A stretch of DNA of 8,009 nt. Origin: an uncultured Prevotellaceae bacterium. GTDB lineage: Bacteria; Bacteroidota; Bacteroidia; Bacteroidales; Bacteroidaceae. The position numbers and the translations under genes were made by a program. The notes under the pieces are model-generated. The model saw only the letters and a list, made by a program, of their open reading frames with translations, was not told the origin of the DNA and did no database searches. Below are positions 1 to 6,364 of this stretch, one piece after another; within the stretch, counting starts at the first letter, position 1, and each line of letters starts with the position of its first letter. The DNA lies in assembly GCA_900313845.1 (NCBI GenBank), contig OMTC01000068.1, positions 1-8,009 of the forward strand, read 5' to 3'.

Positions 1-1326
1 GCTATGAATAGCTATGCCACGGCTGATGGTTTGGAAATAGGTAGGGCACAAGCCGTTCAGGCGGAAGCAGCGGGAGTGGCTTGTGAGACAGACATGAATC
101 CTCTTTTGCTCAAGCCCAATTCCGACCATAGTTCGCAGGTTGTGCTGAATGGGAAACCGATTGGCAACCAACATGCGAGGGAATATTTCCGAAAGGAAGG
201 CAGAGAGGTGCTGCGTCAAGCTGTGCATGAAGCATTCGACCGACTTTCACAGCGTTACAACCCCATCGTGATGGAGGGTGCTGGCAGCATTGCCGAAATC
301 AACTTGCGAGATGTGGATATTGTGAACATGTCGATGGCAAAGTATGCTCAGGCATCTGTCATACTGGTTACAGATATTGAAAGAGGCGGTGTTTTCGCAT
401 CCGTTTATGGCACACTCATGCTGCTCACAGAAGAAGAACGAAAACTCGTGAAGGGTATCATCATCAATAAGTTTCGTGGCGACATGAGCCTTTTCGATGA
501 AGGACGAAAAATCATGGAGAAAATCTGTGGCATCCCCGTGCTCGGTGTACTCTCCTACTTCACCGACATACACATCGAGGAGGAGGATTCCGTCTCCCTC
601 AAAAAGAAGCAGAACGAAGCCTCTCAAGAAGAAGGGAAAGTGGAAATCGTGGTTGTACTTTTGCGGCATATTTCAAATTTCACCGATTTTGATGCCCTCG
701 AACGCGACCCACGCATTCATCTTTATTATTCCAACAATACAGAGGAGATTCGTAAGGCAGACATCGTGATTATTCCTGGTTCAAAAAGTACGATTGCCGA
801 TTTGATAGAACTGCGCAAAAACGGTTGTGCTCAGGCGATTCTGCAAGCGCATCACGACGGAAAAACGGTGGTAGGCATTTGTGGCGGTTATCAGATGATG
901 GGTGAAGAAGTGATAGATGTCCATCATGTGGAAAGCAATGTAGAACGTATGCCAGGCTTGGGACTTCTGCCTCTTTCAACCCAGATGAGCGGTGAGAAAC
1001 AGACCGTGCAAGTGGAATTCGATTTTCAAGGAAATACCTGCCGAGGGTACGAAATCCACATGGGTACCAGCATGGGACGTGAGGACGGAAAAACATATCG
1101 AAGTTATTGCCGTTCCGAGAAATGCTGGGGAACCTACATTCATGGCATCTTAGACAATGCTGTCATCATCGACCATTTGTTGGCTCCACAAATCAATACC
1201 TCTCAATCATCCTCATCAGCATCCTTCGACTACCAAAGCTATAAGGAGGAACAATACGATAAGCTGGCAGCAGAAGTGCGCAAGCATGTGGATATGGATA
1301 AAATATATGAGATGTTGAGAAGATGA
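1..1326 (+). CDS. cobQ: Cobyric acid synthase CobQ, 5'-truncated
   Basis: Glutamine-dependent amidotransferase that amidates side chains of adenosylcobyrinic acid a,c-diamide to give cobyric acid in the cytoplasmic B12 pathway. The reading frame is open from base 1. The first visible residues (A, then MNSYATADGLEIGRAQ) match the CobQ segment just after the N-terminal P-loop, so about 40 residues including the ATP-binding loop lie upstream, and the ATG at base 4 is internal. Numbering from that Met: MEGAGSIAEINL (90-101), SNFTDFDAL (224-232), IIPGSKSTIADL (256-267), the class I glutamine amidotransferase nucleophile C293 in GICGGYQMMG, GYEIHMG (348-354), and the catalytic-type His380 in CWGTYIHGILDN. 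A Ser-rich linker (about 400-407) precedes a helical C-terminal tail. The stop is TGA at 1324. The next gene begins about 200 bases on, after repeats. Family identity is very secure; other cob genes are expected upstream but cannot be seen. Confidence 0.96.
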   Translation, partial: AMNSYATADGLEIGRAQAVQAEAAGVACETDMNPLLLKPNSDHSSQVVLNGKPIGNQHAREYFRKEGREVLRQAVHEAFDRLSQRYNPIVMEGAGSIAEINLRDVDIVNMSMAKYAQASVILVTDIERGGVFASVYGTLMLLTEEERKLVKGIIINKFRGDMSLFDEGRKIMEKICGIPVLGVLSYFTDIHIEEEDSVSLKKKQNEASQEEGKVEIVVVLLRHISNFTDFDALERDPRIHLYYSNNTEEIRKADIVIIPGSKSTIADLIELRKNGCAQAILQAHHDGKTVVGICGGYQMMGEEVIDVHHVESNVERMPGLGLLPLSTQMSGEKQTVQVEFDFQGNTCRGYEIHMGTSMGREDGKTYRSYCRSEKCWGTYIHGILDNAVIIDHLLAPQINTSQSSSSASFDYQSYKEEQYDKLAAEVRKHVDMDKIYEMLRR

Positions 1327-1334
1327 GAACTCTG

Positions 1335-1353
1335 AAAACTCGAAAAACTCAAA
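1335..1353. repeat. A-rich AAAACTC-type short repeat after cobQ
   Basis: Two near copies of AAAACTC (AAAACTCGAAAAACTCAAA) lie nine bases after the cobQ stop. The same kind of run recurs at 6396-6420, just before adk. It is probably a small module of the intergenic repeat family of this genome. No function is evident. Confidence 0.5.
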
Positions 1354-1414
1354 TCATAAAATCCATGATGCAGATGCAATAAAATGAAAATGAAAACGTT
1401 ATGAATAATATAGC

Positions 1415-1444
1415 AGCCCCCTCCAGCTCCCCCAAGGGGGAGGA
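1415..1444. repeat. C/G-rich hairpin repeat (REP-like), copy 1
   Basis: A run of C-rich then G-rich sequence contains a perfect 7-bp inverted repeat, CTCCCCC (1427-1433) and GGGGGAG (1436-1442), separated by AA. It resembles the block at 6319-6355 in composition and layout: C-tracts with an internal A, then a G-rich complementary arm followed by AG. It starts 88 bases after the cobQ stop and may slow or end transcription, but no U-tract follows directly. It looks like a dispersed repeat rather than a gene-specific terminator. Confidence 0.6.
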
Positions 1445-1486
1445 ATGCCATCCGGATGGCAGTTAAAGCTAAATGGCATTGGCTTT
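1444..1486. repeat. 16-bp perfect palindrome with a competing downstream arm
   Basis: TGCCATCCGGATGGCA (1446-1461) is a perfect 16-bp palindrome. Its left part, AATGCCAT (1444-1451), is also perfectly complementary to ATGGCATT (1473-1480), so two mutually exclusive stems can form. A third weak stem pairs AAAGC (1465-1469) with GCTTT (1482-1486) and is followed by more T and A residues, which gives it a terminator-like look. The block sits immediately after the C/G-rich hairpin and 43 bases before the lipoprotein start. A protein-binding site, attenuator or repeat module are all possible; the sequence alone does not decide. Confidence 0.55.
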
Positions 1487-1519
1487 TTAATTTACAATTT
1501 TTACTTTTTAATTTATAAT
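1483..1519. repeat. A/T-rich direct repeat before the lipoprotein gene
   Basis: CTTTTTAATTTACAAT (1483-1498) and CTTTTTAATTTATAAT (1504-1519) match at 15 of 16 positions and are offset by 21 bases, about two helical turns. They end ten bases before the chosen start codon. The stretch is A/T-rich as Bacteroidota leaders usually are, but I find no TAnnTTTG promoter element in it. Confidence 0.55.
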
Positions 1520-1528
1520 AGAGCTCTC

Positions 1529-2632
1529 ATGAAAAAAATGTATTTGGCGCTTATAGTTGGCGCAATGGGATTGGCAAGTTGCACAGAACAGCCTGACCCA
1601 AATAAACTTCATCTGACAGGTTCATTGGAAAATATGGGCGACACGCTGATTGCACAAGTGATGTCCAACGAAGGTAAAACCATTAGCACAGATACGATTC
1701 TTGTGAAGAACGGACAAATCGATGCCCAAATTGCCTTGGACAAGGTGGCACAAATCTATTTGTCGAAACCATCTGCATCGAATGAATATATCTCCATGAT
1801 TTATGGTGTGCCAGGCGAAACTTGTCAGTTGAGCGGTACATGGGAAGATACCAAAGTGGATGGCTCGCAGTTCTATGCCGACTTCAAGAAAATGAACGAT
1901 GCTTTCGAACCTACCATGAAGAAGGTGATGGACTTCCAGAAGAAAATTGAAGACATGATGGAGAAGAACGAGAGCCAGGAAGCCATCTCCGAATTCTACG
2001 AAAAGGAAGGCACGCCACTCCTTGAGGGTGTGAACAAACTCATCAAGGACTACATCCAGCAGAATCCAAAGAGCGAGGCATGTGCAACGCTAATTTCCAA
2101 TTTCGATGGGGACGAACTGAAGGAAGTGCTCGGCTACCTCGACGAAAGTGTGAAGACTGGGCGCATGAAGGCAATCCTCAGCCCACTGATTGAGAAAATG
2201 GAGAAAATGGAAAAGGTGAGTGAAGGTCATGAAGCTCCAGCCATTGAGTTGAAGGACTTGAACGGCAAGACACTCACTCTCAAGAGTTTGCGTGGCAAGT
2301 ACGTGATTCTCGACTTCTGGGGTTCATGGTGCGGATGGTGCATCAAGGGATTCCCTCAGATGAAAGAATACTACAACAAATATAAGGGACAATTCGAAAT
2401 CCTCGGCATCGACTGCGGCGACGAAGAAGATGCTTGGAAAGCAGCAGTGGCAGAGCATCAGTTGCCTTGGAAGCATGTCTATAACCCAAAGGAAAGCACG
2501 CTCACCGAGGATTATGCCATTCAAGGTTATCCAACAAAGATTGTTATCGACCCAGAAGGCAAAATCGCAAAGGTAATTGTTGGCGAAGACCCTGCTTTCT
2601 ATGAGTATCTCGATGCTACCTTCGGAAAGTAA
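1529..2632 (+). CDS. TlpA-like thioredoxin-fold lipoprotein
   Basis: Predicted membrane-anchored thiol-disulfide oxidoreductase of the cell envelope, 367 residues. The ATG at 1529 is chosen because it opens a lipoprotein signal: MKK, a hydrophobic stretch, then the lipobox LASC with lipidated Cys18. The frame stays open back to 1445, but that stretch is translated repeat sequence. Residues about 25-110 are beta-rich, with LTGSLENMGDTLIAQV followed by Thr/Asp pairs, resembling the DUF4369-type N-terminal domain common in Bacteroidota thioredoxin lipoproteins. About 115-235 is highly charged and helical, with an MEKMEKMEK run. The C-terminal thioredoxin-like domain (about 236-367) carries the redox motif W267-C-G-W-C271 and the cis-proline P335 in GYPTKIVID. 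The usual WCGPC proline is Trp here, as in many Bacteroidota members. The stop is TAA. It converges on the DUF4831 gene across a hairpin. The substrate is unknown; reduction of periplasmic disulfides is the family inference. Confidence 0.9.
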   Translation: MKKMYLALIVGAMGLASCTEQPDPNKLHLTGSLENMGDTLIAQVMSNEGKTISTDTILVKNGQIDAQIALDKVAQIYLSKPSASNEYISMIYGVPGETCQLSGTWEDTKVDGSQFYADFKKMNDAFEPTMKKVMDFQKKIEDMMEKNESQEAISEFYEKEGTPLLEGVNKLIKDYIQQNPKSEACATLISNFDGDELKEVLGYLDESVKTGRMKAILSPLIEKMEKMEKVSEGHEAPAIELKDLNGKTLTLKSLRGKYVILDFWGSWCGWCIKGFPQMKEYYNKYKGQFEILGIDCGDEEDAWKAAVAEHQLPWKHVYNPKESTLTEDYAIQGYPTKIVIDPEGKIAKVIVGEDPAFYEYLDATFGK

Positions 2633-2658
2633 GAACTAACCGAAAAATAGATAATAAA

Positions 2659-2703
2659 GAGAGCGATATTTCTTGCTGTAATGATGTAAGAAATGTCGCT
2701 CTC
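2659..2703. terminator. Long hairpin terminator between convergent genes
   Basis: Arms GAGAGCGATATTTCTT (2659-2674) and AAGAAATGTCGCTCTC (2688-2703) form a 16-bp stem with one U-G wobble in the plus-strand RNA and a 13-base loop. The minus-strand RNA has an A-C mismatch at that pair, but there the stem is followed by a T-rich tail (TTTATTATCTATTTTTC), while the plus side lacks a clear U-tract. It begins 26 bases after the lipoprotein stop and ends 28 bases beyond the DUF4831 stop, as expected for a shared, two-way terminator. Confidence 0.8.
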
Positions 2704-2731
2704 AATTATGATATGAGTCTTTGGAAAAAAA

Positions 2732-3787
2732 CTATTGTTGCAAATCTAACAATGCACCAGTAGAGATATCAAACAACACTTTGGTGGTAGTATTCTTGTT
2801 GAAAAGCGTAGGAGCAAGTTGGTCAATCATACCGAATTGTGCGATGGGGAGCTTTTGCGAAATCATGGTTCTTGTACCATCGAACACTGAAATTAGCGCC
2901 ATCGAAGGAAGATTGTAAACGATGCCTTCAATTTTACGCTTTTCGTTTTCCTTTTCATCAGGAAGAATCACAGTATGCTGGTCCTTCACACTAATATAAT
3001 AAGGTGTGCCTGCCAAATCGTCGGCATCTACGAATCCCAACTTCTTGCTGAAGCGGAAAAGGATTTCCTTATCAGTATCCTTGGTAGGTTCAAAAATGTA
3101 GGACTGAGACAGATAAGTGGTGTCGGTATATCCCACAAATGTTTGAGTGAGTGCCTGCTCTTGCTGATTGAGTCGGTCCAACACAATCTTAAGCGAAGCA
3201 CCATCTTTTGGCATGGCATCCACTTGTCCACGCATGATTTCGTTTTTACTCTCACGAATATCATAGATTTCCTGAGCCACAAGTTCTGCCATACGAGCAC
3301 TGGAAGTGGCAGACAACATCTCCTCCGTGAAATACTGACGGGAATTGAGTTGATGGCGAGTGGAAGGAAGAACATCCTCTTGATGGTTCTCCGCTGGAGA
3401 GCCTGATATTCTATTGATAGATTGCACAATACCCGATTCCGTGAGTTGCATCATCGGAGCAATCGATTTGTCCTTCAACTTCACGGTAAACACTTTGGTA
3501 GTATCAGGCACACCAACTGTCGAAAGTTTAATCTTTACGATTTCGAACCGAGTGGTGGCAGAAGGATTCACGTTTTGCACATGCATATAACGCTCAGCGT
3601 ATGCAGCAAATTCACCAGGCGTGTAAACCGTTTTTATCGCTTGCAGTTCCGCTTTCACTTGAGTGCGAGGTAAGCAATAAGTCACTCCATCTGCTCTCTG
3701 TCCTGGATGGAAAGGCGTCACTTTGGTTTGTGCTTGGAGCGACACAAAGGATGATATAAAAAGAAATGTTGCAAGTTTCAGTTTCAT
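2732..3787 (-). CDS. Secreted DUF4831-family protein
   Basis: Exported protein of unknown function, 351 residues. The N-terminus is a Sec signal peptide: MKLK, a hydrophobic core LATFLFISSFVSL, and a probable signal peptidase I cut after A19 (LQA-Q). There is no lipobox Cys, so it is likely periplasmic or surface-exposed. Recognisable family segments are TKVTPFHPG (21-29), GVTYCLPRTQ (34-43), TVYTPGEFAAYAERY (53-67), STVGVPDTTK (89-98), a helical and charged middle (about 153-215), and a C-terminal GIVYNLPSMALISV plus LFNKNTTTKVLFD and TGALLDL block. I see no enzyme motif. The start ATG is preceded by AAACTTGAAAT, the same context as the upstream nnrD start. The stop is TAG. It is transcribed in the same direction as nnrD, 201 bases away across repeats, so co-transcription is possible. 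No separate promoter was found. Confidence 0.87.
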   Translation of the reverse strand: MKLKLATFLFISSFVSLQAQTKVTPFHPGQRADGVTYCLPRTQVKAELQAIKTVYTPGEFAAYAERYMHVQNVNPSATTRFEIVKIKLSTVGVPDTTKVFTVKLKDKSIAPMMQLTESGIVQSINRISGSPAENHQEDVLPSTRHQLNSRQYFTEEMLSATSSARMAELVAQEIYDIRESKNEIMRGQVDAMPKDGASLKIVLDRLNQQEQALTQTFVGYTDTTYLSQSYIFEPTKDTDKEILFRFSKKLGFVDADDLAGTPYYISVKDQHTVILPDEKENEKRKIEGIVYNLPSMALISVFDGTRTMISQKLPIAQFGMIDQLAPTLFNKNTTTKVLFDISTGALLDLQQ

Positions 3788-3832
3788 ATTTCAAGTTTCA
3801 GGGCGCAATGCGCCGTTTCATGTTTCAAGTTT
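3785..3832 (-). promoter_or_regulatory. Repeat-built leader and start region of the DUF4831 gene
   Basis: Plus-strand CATATTTCAAGTTT (3785-3798) includes the start codon and is identical to 5519-5532 at the start of nnrD. It is followed by a small perfect hairpin, GGCGC-AAT-GCGCC (3802-3814), and another TTTCAAGTTT (3823-3832). In the mRNA sense the start codon is preceded by AAACTTGAAAT, with no Shine-Dalgarno. The hairpin would lie 15 bases upstream of the start codon and could modulate initiation; that is inference. Confidence 0.5.
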
Positions 3833-3987
3833 GACTACGCCGAGCAGAAGGTTCAAAAATCCTTCTAATCCTTTAAATCCTTGATAAAAAATCAGGTTTA
3901 GCTACGCCGAGCTAAAAGTTCAAGATTTCAAGAAATCCTTTTAAATCCCTTAAATCCCTGATTGGCTATGCCGAGCTGAAGGTTCAA
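3833..3987. repeat. Tandem repeat array, two units plus one partial
   Basis: A 24-bp core beginning GGCTACGCCGAGCTGAAGG and ending TTCAA occurs at 3833-3856, 3900-3923 and 3964-3987 with small changes, giving periods of 67 and 64 bases. Between the cores lies an A/T-rich spacer made of 10-11-mers such as AAATCCTTT and TTAAATCCCTGAT (3857-3885, 3933-3962). The last core ends one base short of the nnrD stop codon. The same core and spacer recur at 5533-5626, and the spacer alone at 6365-6394. No protein reading fits the array. Confidence 0.8.
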
Positions 3988-3988
3988 G

Positions 3989-5521
3989 TTACTTACGAAG
4001 GAATTTGAATGCCTCAGGCAATGCTTCTATGATGTCGGAAGCGATGATAGATTCTTCACAGAGTTTCTTCGCAGCAAAATCGCCTGCCAAACCGTGAAGA
4101 TAAACACCTAACAGAGATGCATCGGCAGAAGAATAACCTTGAGCCAAGAGGGAAAGAATGATACCTGTGAGCACATCCCCACTACCCGCCGTAGCCATTC
4201 CTGCATTACCCGTGGTATTGAAGAACACACTGCCATCTGGTGTGATGATTTCAGTGTAAGCATCTTTTGCTATGATATAAATGCCTCGTTGCTGAGCCAC
4301 TTGCAAAGCCATTTGCATCTGCTCGTATGAATTCTCTGTCGGACCGAGAAGGCGCGACAATTCCCCCTTATGAGGAGTGAGAATACTGCCTGGAGGAACC
4401 TGCTCCATCAAGCCAGGATGAGCGGCAATGATATTCAGAGCATCAGCATCCAGCACCAAAGGCACTTCTGAATTCGTTAAGAGATAACTGAGTATCGAGA
4501 AAGCATTTTCATCGGTTCCCACTCCAGGACCCATTCCAACAGCAGAGTAGAAATTGACATTCATGAGATTCTTGGTAATAACACCACTCCACTTGTCTCT
4601 CGACTCCACTTCCACATCGAGAATAGCCTCAGGAAGAGCAACTTGCAGAATGCTACGGTTTGCTTCTTGCGTGTGTACAGTGAGTTTTCCAACTCCAGTG
4701 CGCATGCAAGCTTTTGCAGACAACACTGCGCAACCCGCCATGTCTTTCTTTCCTGACACCAACAAAGCATGGCCGCATGTACCTTTATGAGCAAAACGAG
4801 GACGAGTCTTCAACAAGGATACCACATCGCCTTTCTCGAGAATCATATAAGGCGTATCAGAGAAAGGTTGCTGAGGGTCGATGATACCGATGTCCAACAC
4901 CTCCACTTGTCCTACATACTGTTGATTCTCAGGGTAAAGAAACGCTAACTTCTGGAATTGGAAGGTGAAGGTATAAGAAGCATGGATAATACAATCCTTG
5001 TTGTTCTCCGCATTGTCTTCCGTCATCAACCCCGAAGGCACATCGATAGAAACAATACATTTCGAAGCAGCATTCAAGTATTTCACCACAGCAGCAAAAC
5101 CACCAGCAAGCGGACGCGAGAGGCCAGTGCCAAAAAGACCATCAATCACCACCGTATTCATGGAAATCTTTGGAGGAACAAATTGAGCTGTCACCTCAAT
5201 CAATTTCACTTTTCCTTGTTCCACCAAACGCTGGCGATTCATCTCGCAATCATTCGAGAGTCCCTTGGTCCCCGTATTGAAAAGATAAGTTTCCACCTGA
5301 TAATTTCGTTCTGCCAACAGACGGGAAACGGCTAATGCATCGCCTCCATTGTTACCATACCCTGCAAACACCAGCACAGGTGTATCTGAATTCCACTTAC
5401 TCATGAAAGCAAGACAGAATTCCCGTGAAGCGTTTTCCATCAGGTCGATGGAAGAAATGGGTGCCTTTTCTATGGTATAGGCATCCAATTGTCGCAATTG
5501 CAATGAGGACAGTATTTTCAT
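3989..5521 (-). CDS. nnrD: Bifunctional NAD(P)H-hydrate epimerase / ADP-dependent NAD(P)H-hydrate dehydratase
   Basis: Repairs hydrated NADH and NADPH: the N-terminal half interconverts R and S epimers, and the C-terminal half dehydrates the S form using ADP. At 510 residues it has the normal length for the fused enzyme. Epimerase (YjeF_N) domain, about 1-215: FAGYGNNGGDALAVSRLL (52-69), VIDGLFGTGLSRPL (125-138) with the conserved Asp127, and SIDVPSG (158-164). Dehydratase (ribokinase-like) domain, about 225-505: KGTCGHALLVSG (246-257), VGMGPGVG (328-335), VLDADALN (356-363), LTPHKGE (381-387) and TTGNAGMATAGSGDVLTGI (436-454) with the likely catalytic Asp449. The start is set by MKILSS and a full epimerase N-terminus. 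A -7-like element lies about 116 bases upstream. It is divergent from hpt. Repeats abut both ends of the gene. Identity is very secure; the protein is cytosolic. Confidence 0.96.
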   Translation of the reverse strand: MKILSSLQLRQLDAYTIEKAPISSIDLMENASREFCLAFMSKWNSDTPVLVFAGYGNNGGDALAVSRLLAERNYQVETYLFNTGTKGLSNDCEMNRQRLVEQGKVKLIEVTAQFVPPKISMNTVVIDGLFGTGLSRPLAGGFAAVVKYLNAASKCIVSIDVPSGLMTEDNAENNKDCIIHASYTFTFQFQKLAFLYPENQQYVGQVEVLDIGIIDPQQPFSDTPYMILEKGDVVSLLKTRPRFAHKGTCGHALLVSGKKDMAGCAVLSAKACMRTGVGKLTVHTQEANRSILQVALPEAILDVEVESRDKWSGVITKNLMNVNFYSAVGMGPGVGTDENAFSILSYLLTNSEVPLVLDADALNIIAAHPGLMEQVPPGSILTPHKGELSRLLGPTENSYEQMQMALQVAQQRGIYIIAKDAYTEIITPDGSVFFNTTGNAGMATAGSGDVLTGIILSLLAQGYSSADASLLGVYLHGLAGDFAAKKLCEESIIASDIIEALPEAFKFLRK

Positions 5522-5532
5522 ATTTCAAGTTT

Positions 5533-5626
5533 GGCTACGCCGAGCTGAAGGTTCAAAGGCATAAAGTTCAAGAATCCATTTAAATCCTTTAAATCCCTGA
5601 TAGGCTACGCCGAGCTGAGGGTTCAT
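5533..5626. repeat. Second tandem array of the 24-bp core, two units
   Basis: The cores at 5533-5556 (the consensus form) and 5603-5626 are 70 bases apart, with the spacer module GAATCCATTTAAATCCTTT and following bases (5572-5601) between them. With the 14-mer at 5519-5532 the array reaches the nnrD start codon, so it would form much of the nnrD 5' leader if the promoter at 5637-5644 is used. It has the same orientation as the array at 3833-3987. Segment 5580-5625 matches 3941-3986 at 42 of 46 positions. Confidence 0.8.
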
Positions 5627-5636
5627 TAATCATTTG

Positions 5637-5644
5637 CAAAAATA
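5637..5644 (-). promoter_or_regulatory. Probable -7 promoter element for nnrD
   Basis: Read on the minus strand the sequence is TATTTTTG followed by CAAATG, which fits the Bacteroidota -7 consensus TAnnTTTG. No good -33 TTTG stands at the usual distance. Transcription would start near 5630 and give a leader of about 110 bases made largely of the repeat array. Confidence 0.5.
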
Positions 5645-5750
5645 GTGATTTACTCGTTAATTTTCGATATTTTTCTTAAAAATAATCTTTCACCCCATTC
5701 GAAAAAATGAAAAGTGAGGAAAATCTTCATCGTCATTCAGCATTTTTTTG

Positions 5751-5758
5751 TACTTTTG
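5751..5758 (+). promoter_or_regulatory. Probable -7 promoter element for hpt
   Basis: TACTTTTG followed by CAAAAC matches the Bacteroidota -7 consensus TAnnTTTG. Its distance to the hpt ATG predicts a short leader of roughly 15-20 bases. This supports the start at 5779 over the in-frame ATG at 5707, which would lie upstream of the promoter. A clear -33 TTTG at normal spacing is not seen. Confidence 0.65.
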
Positions 5759-5778
5759 CAAAACTATGCACTTCAATT

Positions 5779-6312
5779 ATGATAAGAATCTTAGACCGTA
5801 ATTTTGAATTGTCCATTCCTCACGAGACGATTCAGGAAAAAGTGAAAGAGTTGGCTCAACAACTCAACAAAGATTATGAGGGTAAAAATCCTGTGATGGT
5901 GTGCATCCTCAACGGCGCATTCGTCTTTGCAGCCGACCTTGTCCGCCATCTCACATTCCAACCTGAAATCGTTTTTGCTCGTTTTTCCTCTTACGATGGC
6001 ATGGTATCCACTGGTGTAGTAAAGGAACTATTAGGTGTGAATGCCAATCTTTTAGCACGAGATGTGATTATCGTGGAAGATATTGTTGATACGGGAACTT
6101 CCATGTATAGCATCCTGCCAAAGTTTCATGACAAAGGAGCGAAAACGGTGAAAATCGCCACTTTACTTCAGAAGCCTGAATGTTTGAAAGTGCCGCTCAA
6201 GGTGGATTATTGTGCCATCCAGATTCCAAACGATTTCATCGTGGGCTATGGCCTCGACTATAATGGTATGGGTCGCAACTATAGAGACATCTATAAAGTT
6301 GTGGATGATTGA
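5779..6312 (+). CDS. hpt: Hypoxanthine phosphoribosyltransferase
   Basis: Cytosolic purine salvage enzyme joining hypoxanthine (often also guanine) to PRPP to give IMP or GMP. The 177 residues are the typical length. Seen in order: the N-terminal MIRILDRNFELSIPHETI; VMVCILNGAFVFAADL (39-54), the PRPP diphosphate-binding region; the flexible-loop SSYDG (70-74); the PRPP signature IIVEDIVDTGTS (97-108), where Asp104 aligns with the catalytic acid/base; TLLQKPE (128-134), with Lys132 in the purine-contacting position; and DFIVGYGLDYNGMGRNYRDI (152-171), with Phe153 for base stacking and Asp160. An in-frame ATG at 5707 would add 24 atypical residues and lies upstream of the probable promoter, so it was not used. 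The gene ends TGA followed directly by TAA. It is followed by adk after 120 bases and is probably co-transcribed with it. Specificity between hypoxanthine and guanine cannot be settled here. Confidence 0.95.
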   Translation: MIRILDRNFELSIPHETIQEKVKELAQQLNKDYEGKNPVMVCILNGAFVFAADLVRHLTFQPEIVFARFSSYDGMVSTGVVKELLGVNANLLARDVIIVEDIVDTGTSMYSILPKFHDKGAKTVKIATLLQKPECLKVPLKVDYCAIQIPNDFIVGYGLDYNGMGRNYRDIYKVVDD

Positions 6313-6318
6313 TAAAGA

Positions 6319-6355
6319 GCCTCACCCCCAACCCCTCTCCAAAGGGCGAGGGGAG
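6319..6355. repeat. C/G-rich hairpin repeat (REP-like), copy 2
   Basis: A C-tract region ends in CCCCTC (6332-6337), which pairs with GAGGGG (6348-6353); a short inner CC/GG pairing closes around AAA. It is similar in layout to the block at 1415-1444. It starts six bases after the hpt stop codon. With no U-tract behind it, full termination is doubtful, so read-through into adk remains likely. Confidence 0.6.
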
Positions 6356-6364
6356 TAGAATGAA

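Noticed and set aside
247..669. 140-codon open frame on the minus strand inside cobQ
   Set aside because: It overlaps conserved CobQ motifs completely and its translation shows no recognisable family or start context; it is a shadow frame.
2975..3406. 143-codon open frame on the plus strand inside the DUF4831 gene
   Set aside because: The opposite strand encodes a full-length protein with signal peptide and family segments; this frame has none.
3833..3987. CRISPR array
   Set aside because: The 24-bp units are variable and few, spacers are themselves related repeats rather than unique, and no cas genes are present.
5590..5634. Possible short leader peptide on the minus strand just after the nnrD promoter
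   Set aside because: The 14-codon frame is simply translated repeat sequence with no run of a single amino acid and no paired terminator structure.
5707..5778. N-terminal extension of Hpt from the ATG at 5707
   Set aside because: The extra residues are unlike the family, and the frame starts upstream of the probable -7 element at 5751-5758.
5766..5801. Eleven-codon upstream ORF overlapping the hpt start
   Set aside because: Such a short frame in a leader is expected by chance, and nothing shows a translation signal or conserved peptide.
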